Of a DNA stretch of 41,924 bases, positions 8,315 through 16,039 are shown piece after piece. Position 1 is the first letter of the stretch, and each line of letters opens with the position of its first letter. The stretch is from an uncultured Eubacteriales bacterium (GTDB lineage Bacteria > Bacillota > Clostridia > Christensenellales > Aristaeellaceae), in the NCBI GenBank assembly GCA_902790525.1, contig CADASI010000005.1, positions 1 to 41,924 of the forward strand. Reading direction: 5' to 3'. Under the pieces are notes generated by a model, which saw nothing but the letters and a program-made list of their open reading frames with translations, did no database searches and was not told the DNA's origin. The position numbers were made by a program, and so were the translations under genes.

Positions 8315-9319
8315 TCAGATCTCCAGTCCGGTAAAGCGGAATCCCGCCTCCACCACCTTGTCGGGCAGCTTGTTGAACATGGCGTTGATGGATTCGTAGT
8401 TGTAATAGCGCATGATGGTCTCCGCGAACATCGGCGCGACGGACACGGTGCGGAACTTCTCCTCGCCGATGATGTTGGGGTTGTACACGGTGTCGGTGGA
8501 ATAGACCATCCTGATGGGGCTGTTGTTGATCTTCTCGATGCCCCGCCGGGAGATGATGTTGTGGCTGAGCATGGCGGTGATCTCCTTCGCGCCGCGGGCC
8601 TTGAGCGATTCTGCCAGGTTCACCAGCGTGCCGCCGGAGATGGTGAAGTCGTCCACGATCAGGCAGTTCTTGCCGTCCACATTGCCGATGACCTCCAAAA
8701 CGGCGGCGTTCTCGGTGTGGTCGGAGCGGGTCTTGTCGCCGATGGCGATGGGCAGCCCCAGTATGTCGGCGAACTTGCGGGCCTGCTTGGCGTAGCCCGC
8801 GTCCGGGGAGACGACCACCATGTTGTCGATGCCCACGTGCCGCCTGACCACCTCGGTCAGCATCGGCAGGGCGTAGAGGTGATCCATGGGCTTTTTGAAG
8901 AAGCCCTGGAGCTGCTGGGCGTGCAGGTCCATGGTGGCGAAGCGGTCCGCCCCGGCCAGCTCCATGCACTCCGCGCACACCCTGGCGCGGATGGAGACGC
9001 GGGGCTCGTCCTTTTTGTCTCCCTTGCCGTAGCCGAAGTACGGCATGACCAGCGTGACGGTGTTGGCGTTGGCGCGCTTGAAGGCGTCCATCCAGAACAG
9101 AATCTCGACGAACTCGTCATTGGAGCGCATGCCGATGGGCTGCACCAGTATGACGTCGCGGTCGCGCACGGATTCGTTCACGCGCACGAAGGTGTTGCCC
9201 TCGGAGAAGGTGATGATCTCGCAGGAACCCAGAGGCTTGCCCATGTAGCTGCACATCCGCTCGGCAAACACGCGCCCGCCGCTGCCGGCGAATATGGATA
9301 CGTTCGCAGTTTCAAACAT
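8315..9319 (-). CDS. prs: Ribose-phosphate pyrophosphokinase
   Basis: A 334-residue PRPP synthase, which makes 5-phosphoribosyl 1-pyrophosphate from ribose 5-phosphate and ATP for nucleotide, His and Trp synthesis. The fold is complete: IFAGSGGRVFAERM at the N-terminus, RSNDEFVEILFWMDAFKRA, MPYFGYGKGDKK, DLHAQQLQGFF with the metal-binding His, and the PRPP loop IVDDFTISGGTL. Two motifs differ from the classical enzyme: the usual SPDHGG is SPDAGY, and the PRPP loop is DDFTISGGT rather than the DDMIDTGGT type. It may therefore belong to a less studied subgroup with different regulation. The ATG at 9319 is preferred because the upstream GTG at 9331 touches the AAAGGAG site. A TATACT at 9394-9389 may be its -10 element; I found no clear -35. 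Confidence 0.92.
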   Translation of the reverse strand: MFETANVSIFAGSGGRVFAERMCSYMGKPLGSCEIITFSEGNTFVRVNESVRDRDVILVQPIGMRSNDEFVEILFWMDAFKRANANTVTLVMPYFGYGKGDKKDEPRVSIRARVCAECMELAGADRFATMDLHAQQLQGFFKKPMDHLYALPMLTEVVRRHVGIDNMVVVSPDAGYAKQARKFADILGLPIAIGDKTRSDHTENAAVLEVIGNVDGKNCLIVDDFTISGGTLVNLAESLKARGAKEITAMLSHNIISRRGIEKINNSPIRMVYSTDTVYNPNIIGEEKFRTVSVAPMFAETIMRYYNYESINAMFNKLPDKVVEAGFRFTGLEI

Positions 9320-9468
9320 AACCCCAAACACTCCTTTTCTTTGGTGGACAAAGTCCGGCCCGTCGCCCTCATTACAGCCGTTGCTATCAGTATAACCGAT
9401 TTCCTGTTAACGTGCATGCTTTATGGCATGAAAATACCGTTATTTCTGCAAATGATCGGGGAAACGGG

Positions 9469-9502
9469 CAAAAAAACAGCCGCCTCGTCATGAGACGGCT
9501 GT
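9469..9502 (-). terminator. Terminator after the VanW gene
   Basis: ACAGCCGCCTC (9476-9486) pairs with GAGACGGCTGT (9492-9502) with one G-T pair and a 5-base loop. On the minus strand the stem is followed by seven T residues. It begins 8 bases after the stop at 9511. Confidence 0.9.
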
Positions 9503-9510
9503 CGGAATGA

Positions 9511-11184
9511 TTACGACCATTCCACGGGTTCGGCGGTGGTCTCGACGCTGCCGTCCAGGTTGTGGACGCCGCGCCAGTAGACGTTGACGCCGGGCGAATA
9601 CACATCGTGGTTGACCTGCACGCGGCTGACCTCCTGCTTGGTGTCCCAGTCGTAGGACACGATCCAGCCCTCGCTCTCGCAGCTGCCGTGGCCCTCCTTG
9701 TACAGCACCGGCGGATCGGTGGTGTAGTAGACGTACTTGCCCTCTTCGTCGTCCTGATAGCCCACCCGCTCGGAGGGCTCCTCGTGGATGATGACGCTCT
9801 CCAGCCGGCTGAAGTACTCGGGGCGCGTGCCGTAGATGGTCACGCTGGCCAGCTCCTTGGTCACGTTGGTGTAGATGTAGATGGCGTGGCCGGTGTCGTT
9901 GCGGAACACCAGGTCCTTCTTGCCGTAGTTGACGGCGGCGTCCTGGCTGGGCTCGACGTAGGAGACGGTCATGGTGTGGCGGTTGCGCTCGATGATGGTC
10001 ATGCCCGCCTGTATGATGGCGTCGTAGAGCGTGGTGGACGCCTGGCACACGCCGCCGCCGATGCCCATTTCCTCGTTGCTGCCGGCGTATTCCGGGGCCT
10101 TCATGAAGCCCGCGGCCTCGGTGCGCGGCCCGACGACGTCGTTGAAGCTGATGGTGTCCCCCGGGTACACCGCGAACAGGTTGAAGTGCTCCAGCGCCAC
10201 CCGCACGTTGGTGCGGCTGGGACGCCCGCGGAAGGTGACATCGGTCTCGCACTTGGCGATCACGCGCATCTCCATGTCCTCGGAGGTGATGGTGGGCTGC
10301 ACCTCCTTCACCGGCAGGTTGAAATCGGTGTTGCCCGTCTCGATGAGCTGCACCAGGTTGTCCTTGAGCTGCGCCTGGTCCAGCTTCCAGCCGTTGACGG
10401 ACGCCCGGGTGATCACCGGCTTCAACTCCGTCAGCGTGACCTCGGCGTCGATGGGCTCCACGTCCACCTGAGATGCGATGTCGGCCACGAATTTGTCGAG
10501 CGCGGCCTCGTCGTAGGTGGGGTTGCTGACGAACTCCGCCGGGGCGAGCTTCAGGCCCTCCACGATCATCCTGCGGTCCGCGCGGCTGCCCACGTGGCCC
10601 AGGCTCCAGGCCTTTTCGAGCGGGTCGTCGAAGTTCAGATCCGCCTTGACCTGCGCCGGGGAGAAGTCCCAGGTCTTGCCGTTGAATGAAAGCGTGCTGG
10701 TCTGGTTGAGCCACTTGTCCCTCAGCGTCAGCATGTAGTTGATGCCCTCGTCCTTCGTCATGCCGGTGAGCTTGACGCCGTTGACGTACACGTTGTCCGC
10801 GAAGCGCTCCACGCCCGCGTTGCCGAGGCCGCCGATCAGCTTCACGCCCAGGAAGATCACCAGCGCCGCCGCCAGCAGCGCCGCGCCCAGTCTCACCCCC
10901 GCGGGGAGGCCCCTGCGACGGCGGGGAGATGCGACCCTGCGCCCCTGGGACTGCGGGCCCCGGCGCTGCCCGTAGGCGTTGCGCGGCTCGGGCCGGTAGC
11001 CGCCCTGCCCGTTCCGCTGGATCGTCGCGCGAGCCGGGTTTGCGCCCGCGCGGCGCGGCGCGTTCCCGCGCGGCGCGTCGCCCTGCGCCCGGTGCATCGT
11101 GCCGCCGTACCGGCCCCGCGGCGCGTAGGCCGACTGGCCGCTGTAATAATATCGTTCACTCGTCAATGAAGATCCCGCCTTCAT
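9511..11184 (-). CDS. VanW-domain membrane-anchored cell-wall protein
   Basis: About 557 residues. The first 95 are a very basic Arg/Gly/Gln/Pro-rich tail predicted to be inside the cell. One membrane helix follows (about 96-117, AALLAAALVIFLGVKL), then an outer region with a repeated peptidoglycan-binding-like fold (about 125-300) and a VanW domain (about 315-435). The VanW domain has the conserved GGGVCQASTTLYDA and FNDVVGPRT. VanW proteins occur in vancomycin-resistance clusters and widely in Gram-positive genomes, but their biochemical role is not settled. The start is hard to fix. The frame is open upstream, but the promoter at 11251-11279 implies a start after about 11244, leaving the ATG at 11184. 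It has no good ribosome site but overlaps a short upstream frame by ATGA. Confidence 0.82.
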   Translation of the reverse strand: MKAGSSLTSERYYYSGQSAYAPRGRYGGTMHRAQGDAPRGNAPRRAGANPARATIQRNGQGGYRPEPRNAYGQRRGPQSQGRRVASPRRRRGLPAGVRLGAALLAAALVIFLGVKLIGGLGNAGVERFADNVYVNGVKLTGMTKDEGINYMLTLRDKWLNQTSTLSFNGKTWDFSPAQVKADLNFDDPLEKAWSLGHVGSRADRRMIVEGLKLAPAEFVSNPTYDEAALDKFVADIASQVDVEPIDAEVTLTELKPVITRASVNGWKLDQAQLKDNLVQLIETGNTDFNLPVKEVQPTITSEDMEMRVIAKCETDVTFRGRPSRTNVRVALEHFNLFAVYPGDTISFNDVVGPRTEAAGFMKAPEYAGSNEEMGIGGGVCQASTTLYDAIIQAGMTIIERNRHTMTVSYVEPSQDAAVNYGKKDLVFRNDTGHAIYIYTNVTKELASVTIYGTRPEYFSRLESVIIHEEPSERVGYQDDEEGKYVYYTTDPPVLYKEGHGSCESEGWIVSYDWDTKQEVSRVQVNHDVYSPGVNVYWRGVHNLDGSVETTAEPVEWS

Positions 11185-11240
11185 GCCGTAATCTGCAATT
11201 TGGTTCCAATTTCGGTAAACCAGACGCTTGGGCGTCTCAT
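11181..11240 (-). CDS. Possible 19-codon leader ORF coupled to the VanW gene
   Basis: Just after the promoter, on the minus strand, ATG at 11240 opens a 19-codon frame (MRRPSVWFTEIGTKLQITA). Its TGA overlaps the proposed VanW ATG as ATGA. The main start lacks a ribosome site, so translation could pass from the small frame to the large one. The frame also contains AGACGC-CCAA-GCGTCT (11237-11222), a short hairpin. The first ATG would be only a few bases from the 5' end of the RNA, so it would be nearly leaderless. This is a hypothesis from spacing alone. Confidence 0.35.
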   Translation of the reverse strand: MRRPSVWFTEIGTKLQITA

Positions 11241-11250
11241 TCGTGCCAAT

Positions 11251-11279
11251 ATTATAGCACACCTTTGCCAAATTGAGAA
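11251..11279 (-). promoter_or_regulatory. Promoter of the VanW gene
   Basis: On the minus strand TTCTCA (11279-11274) and TATAAT (11256-11251) are 17 bases apart, and the -10 is extended (TGCTATAAT). The transcript would start near 11244. Confidence 0.72.
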
Positions 11280-11391
11280 GAGGCGTTGGCATAAAATTTG
11301 TAAAAATATTTAAAACTTTTTTCATATTTCGGGGTTGTTCGGCCCCCTCGCCCCGCCGCATCCGTTAATTATATGTAAATATATTAAGATA

Positions 11392-11468
11392 TGCCACAGC
11401 GCATAACATTTGTGGCAGCCGTTCGACACAAGCAAAACCGATGGATAACGGCATCTTCCATCAGTTTT
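11392..11468. other. Unassigned structured intergenic segment before dapA
   Basis: Within the 390-base gap between the divergent VanW and dapA genes two hairpins can be drawn. TGCCACA (11392-11398) pairs with TGTGGCA (11411-11417). AAAACcGATGGA (11434-11445) pairs with TCCATCaGTTTT (11457-11468). The segment lies upstream of both predicted promoters, so it may be a protein-binding region or a small RNA rather than a leader. I recognise no lysine riboswitch or T-box motif. A 63-codon frame on the minus strand here looks spurious. Confidence 0.35.
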
Positions 11469-11507
11469 CCTCATGCTCAGTATCACATATTCCACGCCGG
11501 GGAAGCC

Positions 11508-11536
11508 TTGCAAACATAATATTGGTCTGCTACCAT
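11508..11536 (+). promoter_or_regulatory. Probable promoter of the dap operon
   Basis: TTGCAA (11508-11513) and TACCAT (11531-11536) are separated by 17 bases and lie about 30 bases before the AGGTGA ribosome site of dapA. The match to consensus is moderate. Confidence 0.5.
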
Positions 11537-11574
11537 AAGAGCATCATTATATGAATCGAGGACAGGTGATAGTC

Positions 11575-12447
11575 ATGTTCAAGGGAAGCTATGTCGCGCT
11601 GGTCACGCCCTTTCACGCGGACGGTACGGTCAATTTTGAAAAGCTGAAGGAGCTTTGCCGCTGGCACATCGAAAACGGCACCGACGGCCTGGTGGTCCTG
11701 GGCACCACCGGCGAGTCCAGCACCACGGAGCACGCCGAGGACGCCGCCATCGTGCGCTGCGTGGTGGACTGCGTGGGCGGGGCGATCCCGGTCATCGCGG
11801 GCGGCGGCTCCAACTCCACGGAGACCTCATTGATGAAGAGCCGCACCTTCCGCGACTGCGGCGTGGACGGCCTTTTGCTGATCACGCCCTACTACAACAA
11901 GGCCAACCAAAAGGGCATGTACCGCCACTTCGCCACCGTGGCCGAGCAGGTGAAGCTGCCGATACTGCTGTACAACGTGCCCTCCCGCACGGGCTGCAGC
12001 CTGTCGCTGGACTGCATCGAGGCGCTGTCGAAGATCGACAACATCAAGGGCATCAAGGAGGCCAGCGGCAACATCTCCTTTGACGCCAAGGTGGCCCGGC
12101 TGTGCAACGACGACTTCTGCATGATGTCCGGCAACGACGACATGATCGTGCCCATCCTCTCGCTGGGCGGCACCGGCGTGGTGAGCGTGTGGGCCAACCT
12201 GTGCCCGCGCGAGGTGCACGACCTGTGTGCGGCCTGGTTCGCCGGCGACGCGGAGAAGGCGCGGCAGATGCAGCTCAAGTACCTGGAGCTCATCAACGCG
12301 CTGTTCATCGAGGTCAACCCGATCCCGATCAAGGAGGCCATGAACCTGCGCGGCATGGACGTGGGCGGCTACCGCCTGCCGCTTTGCGAGATGGACCCGG
12401 CCAACAAGGCGAAGCTCATCGAGGCCATGAAGGTATTGGAGGCATAA
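11575..12447 (+). CDS. dapA: 4-hydroxy-tetrahydrodipicolinate synthase
   Basis: A 290-residue DapA aldolase, which condenses pyruvate with aspartate semialdehyde in the first committed step of lysine and diaminopimelate synthesis. The Schiff-base lysine is Lys161 in GIKEASG and the catalytic tyrosine is Tyr133 in LLYNVPS, both at the same numbers as in well-studied DapA enzymes. GTTGESSTT is the TTGE carboxylate-binding motif. An upstream in-frame ATG at 11551 exists, but AGGTGA five bases before 11575 and the conserved MFKGSYVALVTPF start favour this one. It is the first gene of dapA-dapB-dapH. Confidence 0.96.
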   Translation: MFKGSYVALVTPFHADGTVNFEKLKELCRWHIENGTDGLVVLGTTGESSTTEHAEDAAIVRCVVDCVGGAIPVIAGGGSNSTETSLMKSRTFRDCGVDGLLLITPYYNKANQKGMYRHFATVAEQVKLPILLYNVPSRTGCSLSLDCIEALSKIDNIKGIKEASGNISFDAKVARLCNDDFCMMSGNDDMIVPILSLGGTGVVSVWANLCPREVHDLCAAWFAGDAEKARQMQLKYLELINALFIEVNPIPIKEAMNLRGMDVGGYRLPLCEMDPANKAKLIEAMKVLEA

Positions 12448-13161
12448 ATGAACGTCATACTTTGCGGCTACGGCCGAATGGGGCTGATGATCGAGCAGAT
12501 CGCGCTCCAGTCGGAGGATATGGACATCATCGGCGTGGTGCACCCGGGGCTCTATGATTCCCCGCTGGACGTGCCCGGCCGCGCCGACGTCATCATTGAT
12601 TTCTCCTACCCCGGCAACCTGGACGGCATACTCGCGCGCGCCCGCCGGGACAATAGCGCCGTGGTGATCGGCACCACGGGCTTCACCGAGGAACAGCTTG
12701 CGCAGATCCGCGAGGCGTCGAAGACCCTGCGGGTGATGCACTCCTCAAACTACTCCGTGGGCGTGGCGGTATTGAAGCGCGCGGTGGCGATGGTCGCCCC
12801 GGCACTTAAAGACAGCTTCGACATCGAGATCGTGGAGACCCACCACAACCAGAAGGTGGACGCCCCCAGCGGCACGGCGAAGATGCTGCTCAAGGCCGTG
12901 GACCCGGACGACGGCTTCGACCACGTCTACGGGCGCGAGGGCGTGCCCGGGGCCCGGGGCCACGAGATCGGCATCCACGCGCTGCGGGGCGGCACCGTGG
13001 CCGGGGAGCACAGCGTGTTCTTCTTCGGCGTCGACGAGACGCTGGAGTTCAAGCACAGCGCCACCAGCCGCCGCATATTCGCCGCCGGGGCCATGCGGGC
13101 CGCGCGCTTCGTGGTCAATCAGCCCGCCGGGCTCTACAACATGGACGACGTTTTATCGTAA
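12448..13161 (+). CDS. dapB: 4-hydroxy-tetrahydrodipicolinate reductase
   Basis: A 237-residue reductase that uses NAD(P)H on the DapA product. The N-terminus has a short Rossmann loop, CGYGRMG. The active-site motif [15 protein letters not shown] supplies His132 and Lys136, and GTTGF is the substrate-side loop. The [12 protein letters not shown] region fits the C-terminal domain. Its ATG follows the dapA stop directly with no gap, and its GGAGG site lies inside the end of dapA, so translation is coupled. It is slightly shorter than the E. coli enzyme, as is usual for the Bacillota forms. Confidence 0.95.
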   Translation: MNVILCGYGRMGLMIEQIALQSEDMDIIGVVHPGLYDSPLDVPGRADVIIDFSYPGNLDGILARARRDNSAVVIGTTGFTEEQLAQIREASKTLRVMHSSNYSVGVAVLKRAVAMVAPALKDSFDIEIVETHHNQKVDAPSGTAKMLLKAVDPDDGFDHVYGREGVPGARGHEIGIHALRGGTVAGEHSVFFFGVDETLEFKHSATSRRIFAAGAMRAARFVVNQPAGLYNMDDVLS

Positions 13162-13175
13162 GAAAGGATGTTCCC

Positions 13176-13868
13176 ATGAACGCGGAGGAAATCATTCGCT
13201 TCATCCATGACGCCGAGAAGAAGACCCCGGTGAAGGTGTACGTGAAGGCCGCCGAACCCGTTGCCTTCCCGAACTGCAAGGTGTTCGGCGGGAAGGACTG
13301 CGTGGTGTTCGGCGAGTGGGCCGACATCGAGCCGGTGCTGAAGGCCAGCGCCGACGTCATTCAGGATTACGTGGTCGAGGCCGACCGCCGCAACAGCGCG
13401 GTGCCGCTGTTGGACGTGAAGCCCGTCAATGCCCGCATCGAGCCCGGCGCGATCATCCGCGACCGGGTGGAGATCGGCGAGCGCGCGGTGATCATGATGG
13501 GCGCGGTGATCAACATCGGCGCGGTGATCGGCGCGGACACCATGATCGACATGGGCGCGGTGCTGGGCGGCCGGGCCACCGTGGGCAGCCGCTGCCACAT
13601 CGGGGCCGGCGCGGTGCTGGCCGGGGTGGTGGAGCCCGCCAGCGCGACGCCCGTGATCGTCGAGGACGGCGTGCTGATCGGCGCCAACGCCGTGGTCATC
13701 GAGGGCGTGCACATCGGCAAAAACGCCGTGGTCGCCGCGGGCAGCGTGGTCATCTCGGACGTGCCGGACAACGCCGTCGTGGCGGGCGTCCCCGCGAAGG
13801 TCATCAAGATGAAGGACGACAAGACCGCCGGCAAGACCGCCCTGATCGACGCCCTGCGCACGCTGTGA
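13176..13868 (+). CDS. dapH: Tetrahydrodipicolinate N-acetyltransferase
   Basis: A 230-residue left-handed beta-helix acetyltransferase. It has an N-terminal DapH domain (about 1-85, with [11 protein letters not shown]) and then hexapeptide turns such as [24 protein letters not shown] and [18 protein letters not shown]. The length and N-terminal domain point to DapH (acetyl-CoA) rather than DapD (succinyl-CoA), so diaminopimelate is made by the acetylase route. It starts 14 bases after dapB with GAAAGGA upstream. The deacetylase (dapL) and aminotransferase genes are not in the window. Confidence 0.93.
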   Translation: MNAEEIIRFIHDAEKKTPVKVYVKAAEPVAFPNCKVFGGKDCVVFGEWADIEPVLKASADVIQDYVVEADRRNSAVPLLDVKPVNARIEPGAIIRDRVEIGERAVIMMGAVINIGAVIGADTMIDMGAVLGGRATVGSRCHIGAGAVLAGVVEPASATPVIVEDGVLIGANAVVIEGVHIGKNAVVAAGSVVISDVPDNAVVAGVPAKVIKMKDDKTAGKTALIDALRTL

Positions 13869-13899
13869 CGCGGGAATGATTAAACAAGGAGGCACCCCC

Positions 13900-14295
13900 A
13901 TGCGCATTGCGATCCCCTTTTACGAGGGACTGATATTCCAGCACTTCGGCCACGCGAAGCACTTCAAAATCTATGAGATCGAGAACCACCAGGTGCTGAT
14001 GGAGTTCATCGCGGAGGCGGAGGCCACCGGCCACCAGGCGGTCGCCGAGATGCTTCAATCGCTGGACGTCAAGGCGGTGATCTGCGGCAACATCGGCGAG
14101 GACGCGATGCAGGCGCTCAACGACGCGGGCATACTGTTCTACGGCGGCGTGGCCGGTCAGGCGGACGACGCCATCACCGACCTGGTCAATGGCGCGCTGG
14201 CCTACGACCCCGACATCCGCTGCACCCGGCACGACGACTGCGACTGCGGCGGCAACTGCTCAAGCTGCGCCGGCGACTGCGGCCACTGCGGCTGA
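13900..14295 (+). CDS. NifX/NifB-domain protein with Cys-rich tail
   Basis: A 131-residue protein of the dinitrogenase Fe-Mo cofactor-binding (NifX/NifY/NifB C-terminal) fold: MRIAIPFYEG, FQHFGHAKHFKIYEI and AVICGNIGEDAMQALNDAGI. In non-fixing anaerobes such proteins are thought to handle metal-sulfur cofactors. The last 24 residues hold seven cysteines and one histidine (CTRHDDCDCGGNC and on), a likely metal site. AAGGAGG lies seven bases before the ATG at 13900. It sits 31 bases after dapH and before a terminator, so it is the last gene of that transcript, although no functional link to lysine synthesis is known. Confidence 0.85.
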   Translation: MRIAIPFYEGLIFQHFGHAKHFKIYEIENHQVLMEFIAEAEATGHQAVAEMLQSLDVKAVICGNIGEDAMQALNDAGILFYGGVAGQADDAITDLVNGALAYDPDIRCTRHDDCDCGGNCSSCAGDCGHCG

Positions 14296-14304
14296 GACGC
14301 AATA

Positions 14305-14349
14305 CATAAAGCGGAGGCTGTTCCAATTCGGAACAGCCTCCGCCTTATG
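14305..14349. terminator. Bidirectional terminator
   Basis: A 14-bp perfect stem, GCGGAGGCTGTTCC (14311-14324) with GGAACAGCCTCCGC (14330-14343), is extended by CATAA and TTATG outside. It lies between the convergent NifX-like and isomerase genes, 10 bases after the first stop and 12 from the second. Confidence 0.85.
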
Positions 14350-14360
14350 TCGTCAAGTGA

Positions 14361-15848
14361 TCAAGCGAAGGGATTCTCGCTCTTGTAGTAGCAGCCCTTG
14401 GGCTGGTTGAAGCTGATCTTCTCCACGCCCAGGTACTTGAACACCTCGTAGAGCGCCTTGCCCGCATGGCCGAAGGCCACCGCGCCATGGTGCGGATAGC
14501 CGTCCTCGATCAGCACATGGCGATAGAAGCGGTTCATCTCGGGGATGGCGAACACGCCGATGCCGCCGAAGGACTGGGTCGCCACGGGCAGGATCTCGCC
14601 CTGGGCGATGTAGGACTGCAGCACGCTGTCCTTGTTGCCCTGGAGGCGATAGAAGGTGATCTCACCGGGAGCGATGTCGCCCTCGAGGGTGCCGCGGGTG
14701 ATGTCGGGCTCGGAGTCGGGTTCAAGGGAGCGCTTCATGATCAGCTGATACTTCATGGTGCCCTTGGTCAGTCGGCACATGGGGGTGTTGCCGCAGTGGA
14801 AGCCCATGAAGGTCTCGGTGAAGCCGTAGTCGTAGCAGCCCTTGATGCTCTTGTCGTACATGTCGGCGGGCACGCTGTTGTTGATGTCCAAAAGCGTCAC
14901 GGGCGCGCCGGTCACGCAGGTGCCGATGTACTCGGACAGCGCGCCGTAGATGTCCACCTCGCAGGCCACCGGGATGCCCATGGCGGTCAGGCGGGAGTTG
15001 ACATAGCAGGGCACGAAGCCGAACTCGGTCTGGAAGGCGGGCCAGCACTTGTTGGCCATGGCCACATACTTGGCGGTGCCCTTGTTGGCCTCGATCCAGT
15101 CGAGCAGGGTCAGTTCATACTGCGCAAGCCTGGGCAGGATGCCGGGCATCTTGTTGCCCTCGCCGAGCTCCTCCTCCATCTCCTTGATCTTGGCGGGGAT
15201 GCGGGGGTCGTTGGCATGCTCCCTGTAAGCCTTCAGCAGGTCCAGCTCGCTGTTCTCCTGCACGTTCACGCCCAGCTTGAAGATCGGGGCGATGGGGGCG
15301 TTGCAGGCCAGGAAGTCGAACGGACGGGGGCCGAAGGTGATGATCTTGAGATCCTGCAGGCCGAGGATCGCGCGGGCGATGGGCTCGAAGTCGATGATCT
15401 CGTTGGCGCAGTACTCGGCGTCGCCCACGGGATACTCGGGAATATAGGCCTTGATGCCGCTGAGCTTCAGGTTGTAGGAAGCGTTCAGCATGCCGCAGTA
15501 GGCGTCGCCACGGTCGGACGACAAAACGCCGATATTCTCCTCGGCTGCCGCGATGTACATCACCGGGCCGCCGAACTTCTTGGCGATCAGGGTCTCCGGG
15601 CCCTCGGGGCCGAAGTTGCCCAGGAACACGACCAGCGCGTTCACGCCGGACTTCACGATCTCGTCATAGGCCTCGTTCACATTGGCGTCGATGCCGCCCT
15701 CAATGATGGTCTGACACTCGTAGATGTCAAACTTCTTCTCCTGCAGCTTCGCCACGATGGCCTTGCGGCGCTTTTCGGAAAGCGTGATCGGGAAGCAGTC
15801 GCGGCTGACCGCGATAATGCCCATCTTGACCTGCGGAATGTTGTTCAT
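14361..15848 (-). CDS. L-fucose/L-arabinose isomerase-family protein
   Basis: A 495-residue cytosolic protein of the FucI/AraA isomerase superfamily (COG2407 type), which interconverts an aldose and its ketose using a metal ion. The expected metal ligands are visible: Glu297 in CEVDIYG, Asp321 in LLDINN and a C-terminal His at about 453 in GYPHHGAVAFGHAG. It is monocistronic with a strong promoter and an AAGGAGGAGAT ribosome site. No kinase or transporter is next to it, so the substrate is open. A second, more distant member of the family is at 25768. Confidence 0.87.
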   Translation of the reverse strand: MNNIPQVKMGIIAVSRDCFPITLSEKRRKAIVAKLQEKKFDIYECQTIIEGGIDANVNEAYDEIVKSGVNALVVFLGNFGPEGPETLIAKKFGGPVMYIAAAEENIGVLSSDRGDAYCGMLNASYNLKLSGIKAYIPEYPVGDAEYCANEIIDFEPIARAILGLQDLKIITFGPRPFDFLACNAPIAPIFKLGVNVQENSELDLLKAYREHANDPRIPAKIKEMEEELGEGNKMPGILPRLAQYELTLLDWIEANKGTAKYVAMANKCWPAFQTEFGFVPCYVNSRLTAMGIPVACEVDIYGALSEYIGTCVTGAPVTLLDINNSVPADMYDKSIKGCYDYGFTETFMGFHCGNTPMCRLTKGTMKYQLIMKRSLEPDSEPDITRGTLEGDIAPGEITFYRLQGNKDSVLQSYIAQGEILPVATQSFGGIGVFAIPEMNRFYRHVLIEDGYPHHGAVAFGHAGKALYEVFKYLGVEKISFNQPKGCYYKSENPFA

Positions 15849-15913
15849 AGGTATCTCCTCCTTTGATATGTAGGTTTTGCGTCGTTTAACTTGCGCATAA
15901 CTTTCCCTCTATA

Positions 15914-15942
15914 ATATTAGCAGGAAAACCCGAAAACGTCAA
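15914..15942 (-). promoter_or_regulatory. Promoter of the isomerase gene
   Basis: On the minus strand TTGACG (15942-15937) and TAATAT (15919-15914) are spaced by 17 bases, with an extended -10 (TGCTAATAT). The leader is about 60 bases long. Confidence 0.8.
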
Positions 15943-15978
15943 GAGTTTTTGTTCATAAACGCTGCGCATTTGTTGCGC

Positions 15979-16007
15979 TTGCTTTTCGCGGCGATATCCA
16001 TTATAAT
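15979..16007 (+). promoter_or_regulatory. Promoter of the sortase gene
   Basis: TTGCTT (15979-15984) and TATAAT (16002-16007) are spaced by 17 bases. The ATG at 16040 follows after a GGAGG site. Confidence 0.65.
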
Positions 16008-16039
16008 AGATGAGAAAAAACAACCTCCCGGAGGCTTCA

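Noticed and set aside
11322-11513. A 63-codon minus-strand frame in the VanW-dapA gap
   Set aside because: No ribosome site, no recognisable sequence, and it lies across the hairpins and upstream of the promoter.
11320-11560. Lysine riboswitch or T-box before dapA
   Set aside because: I found no conserved core of either, and the probable promoter leaves a leader of only about 30 bases.
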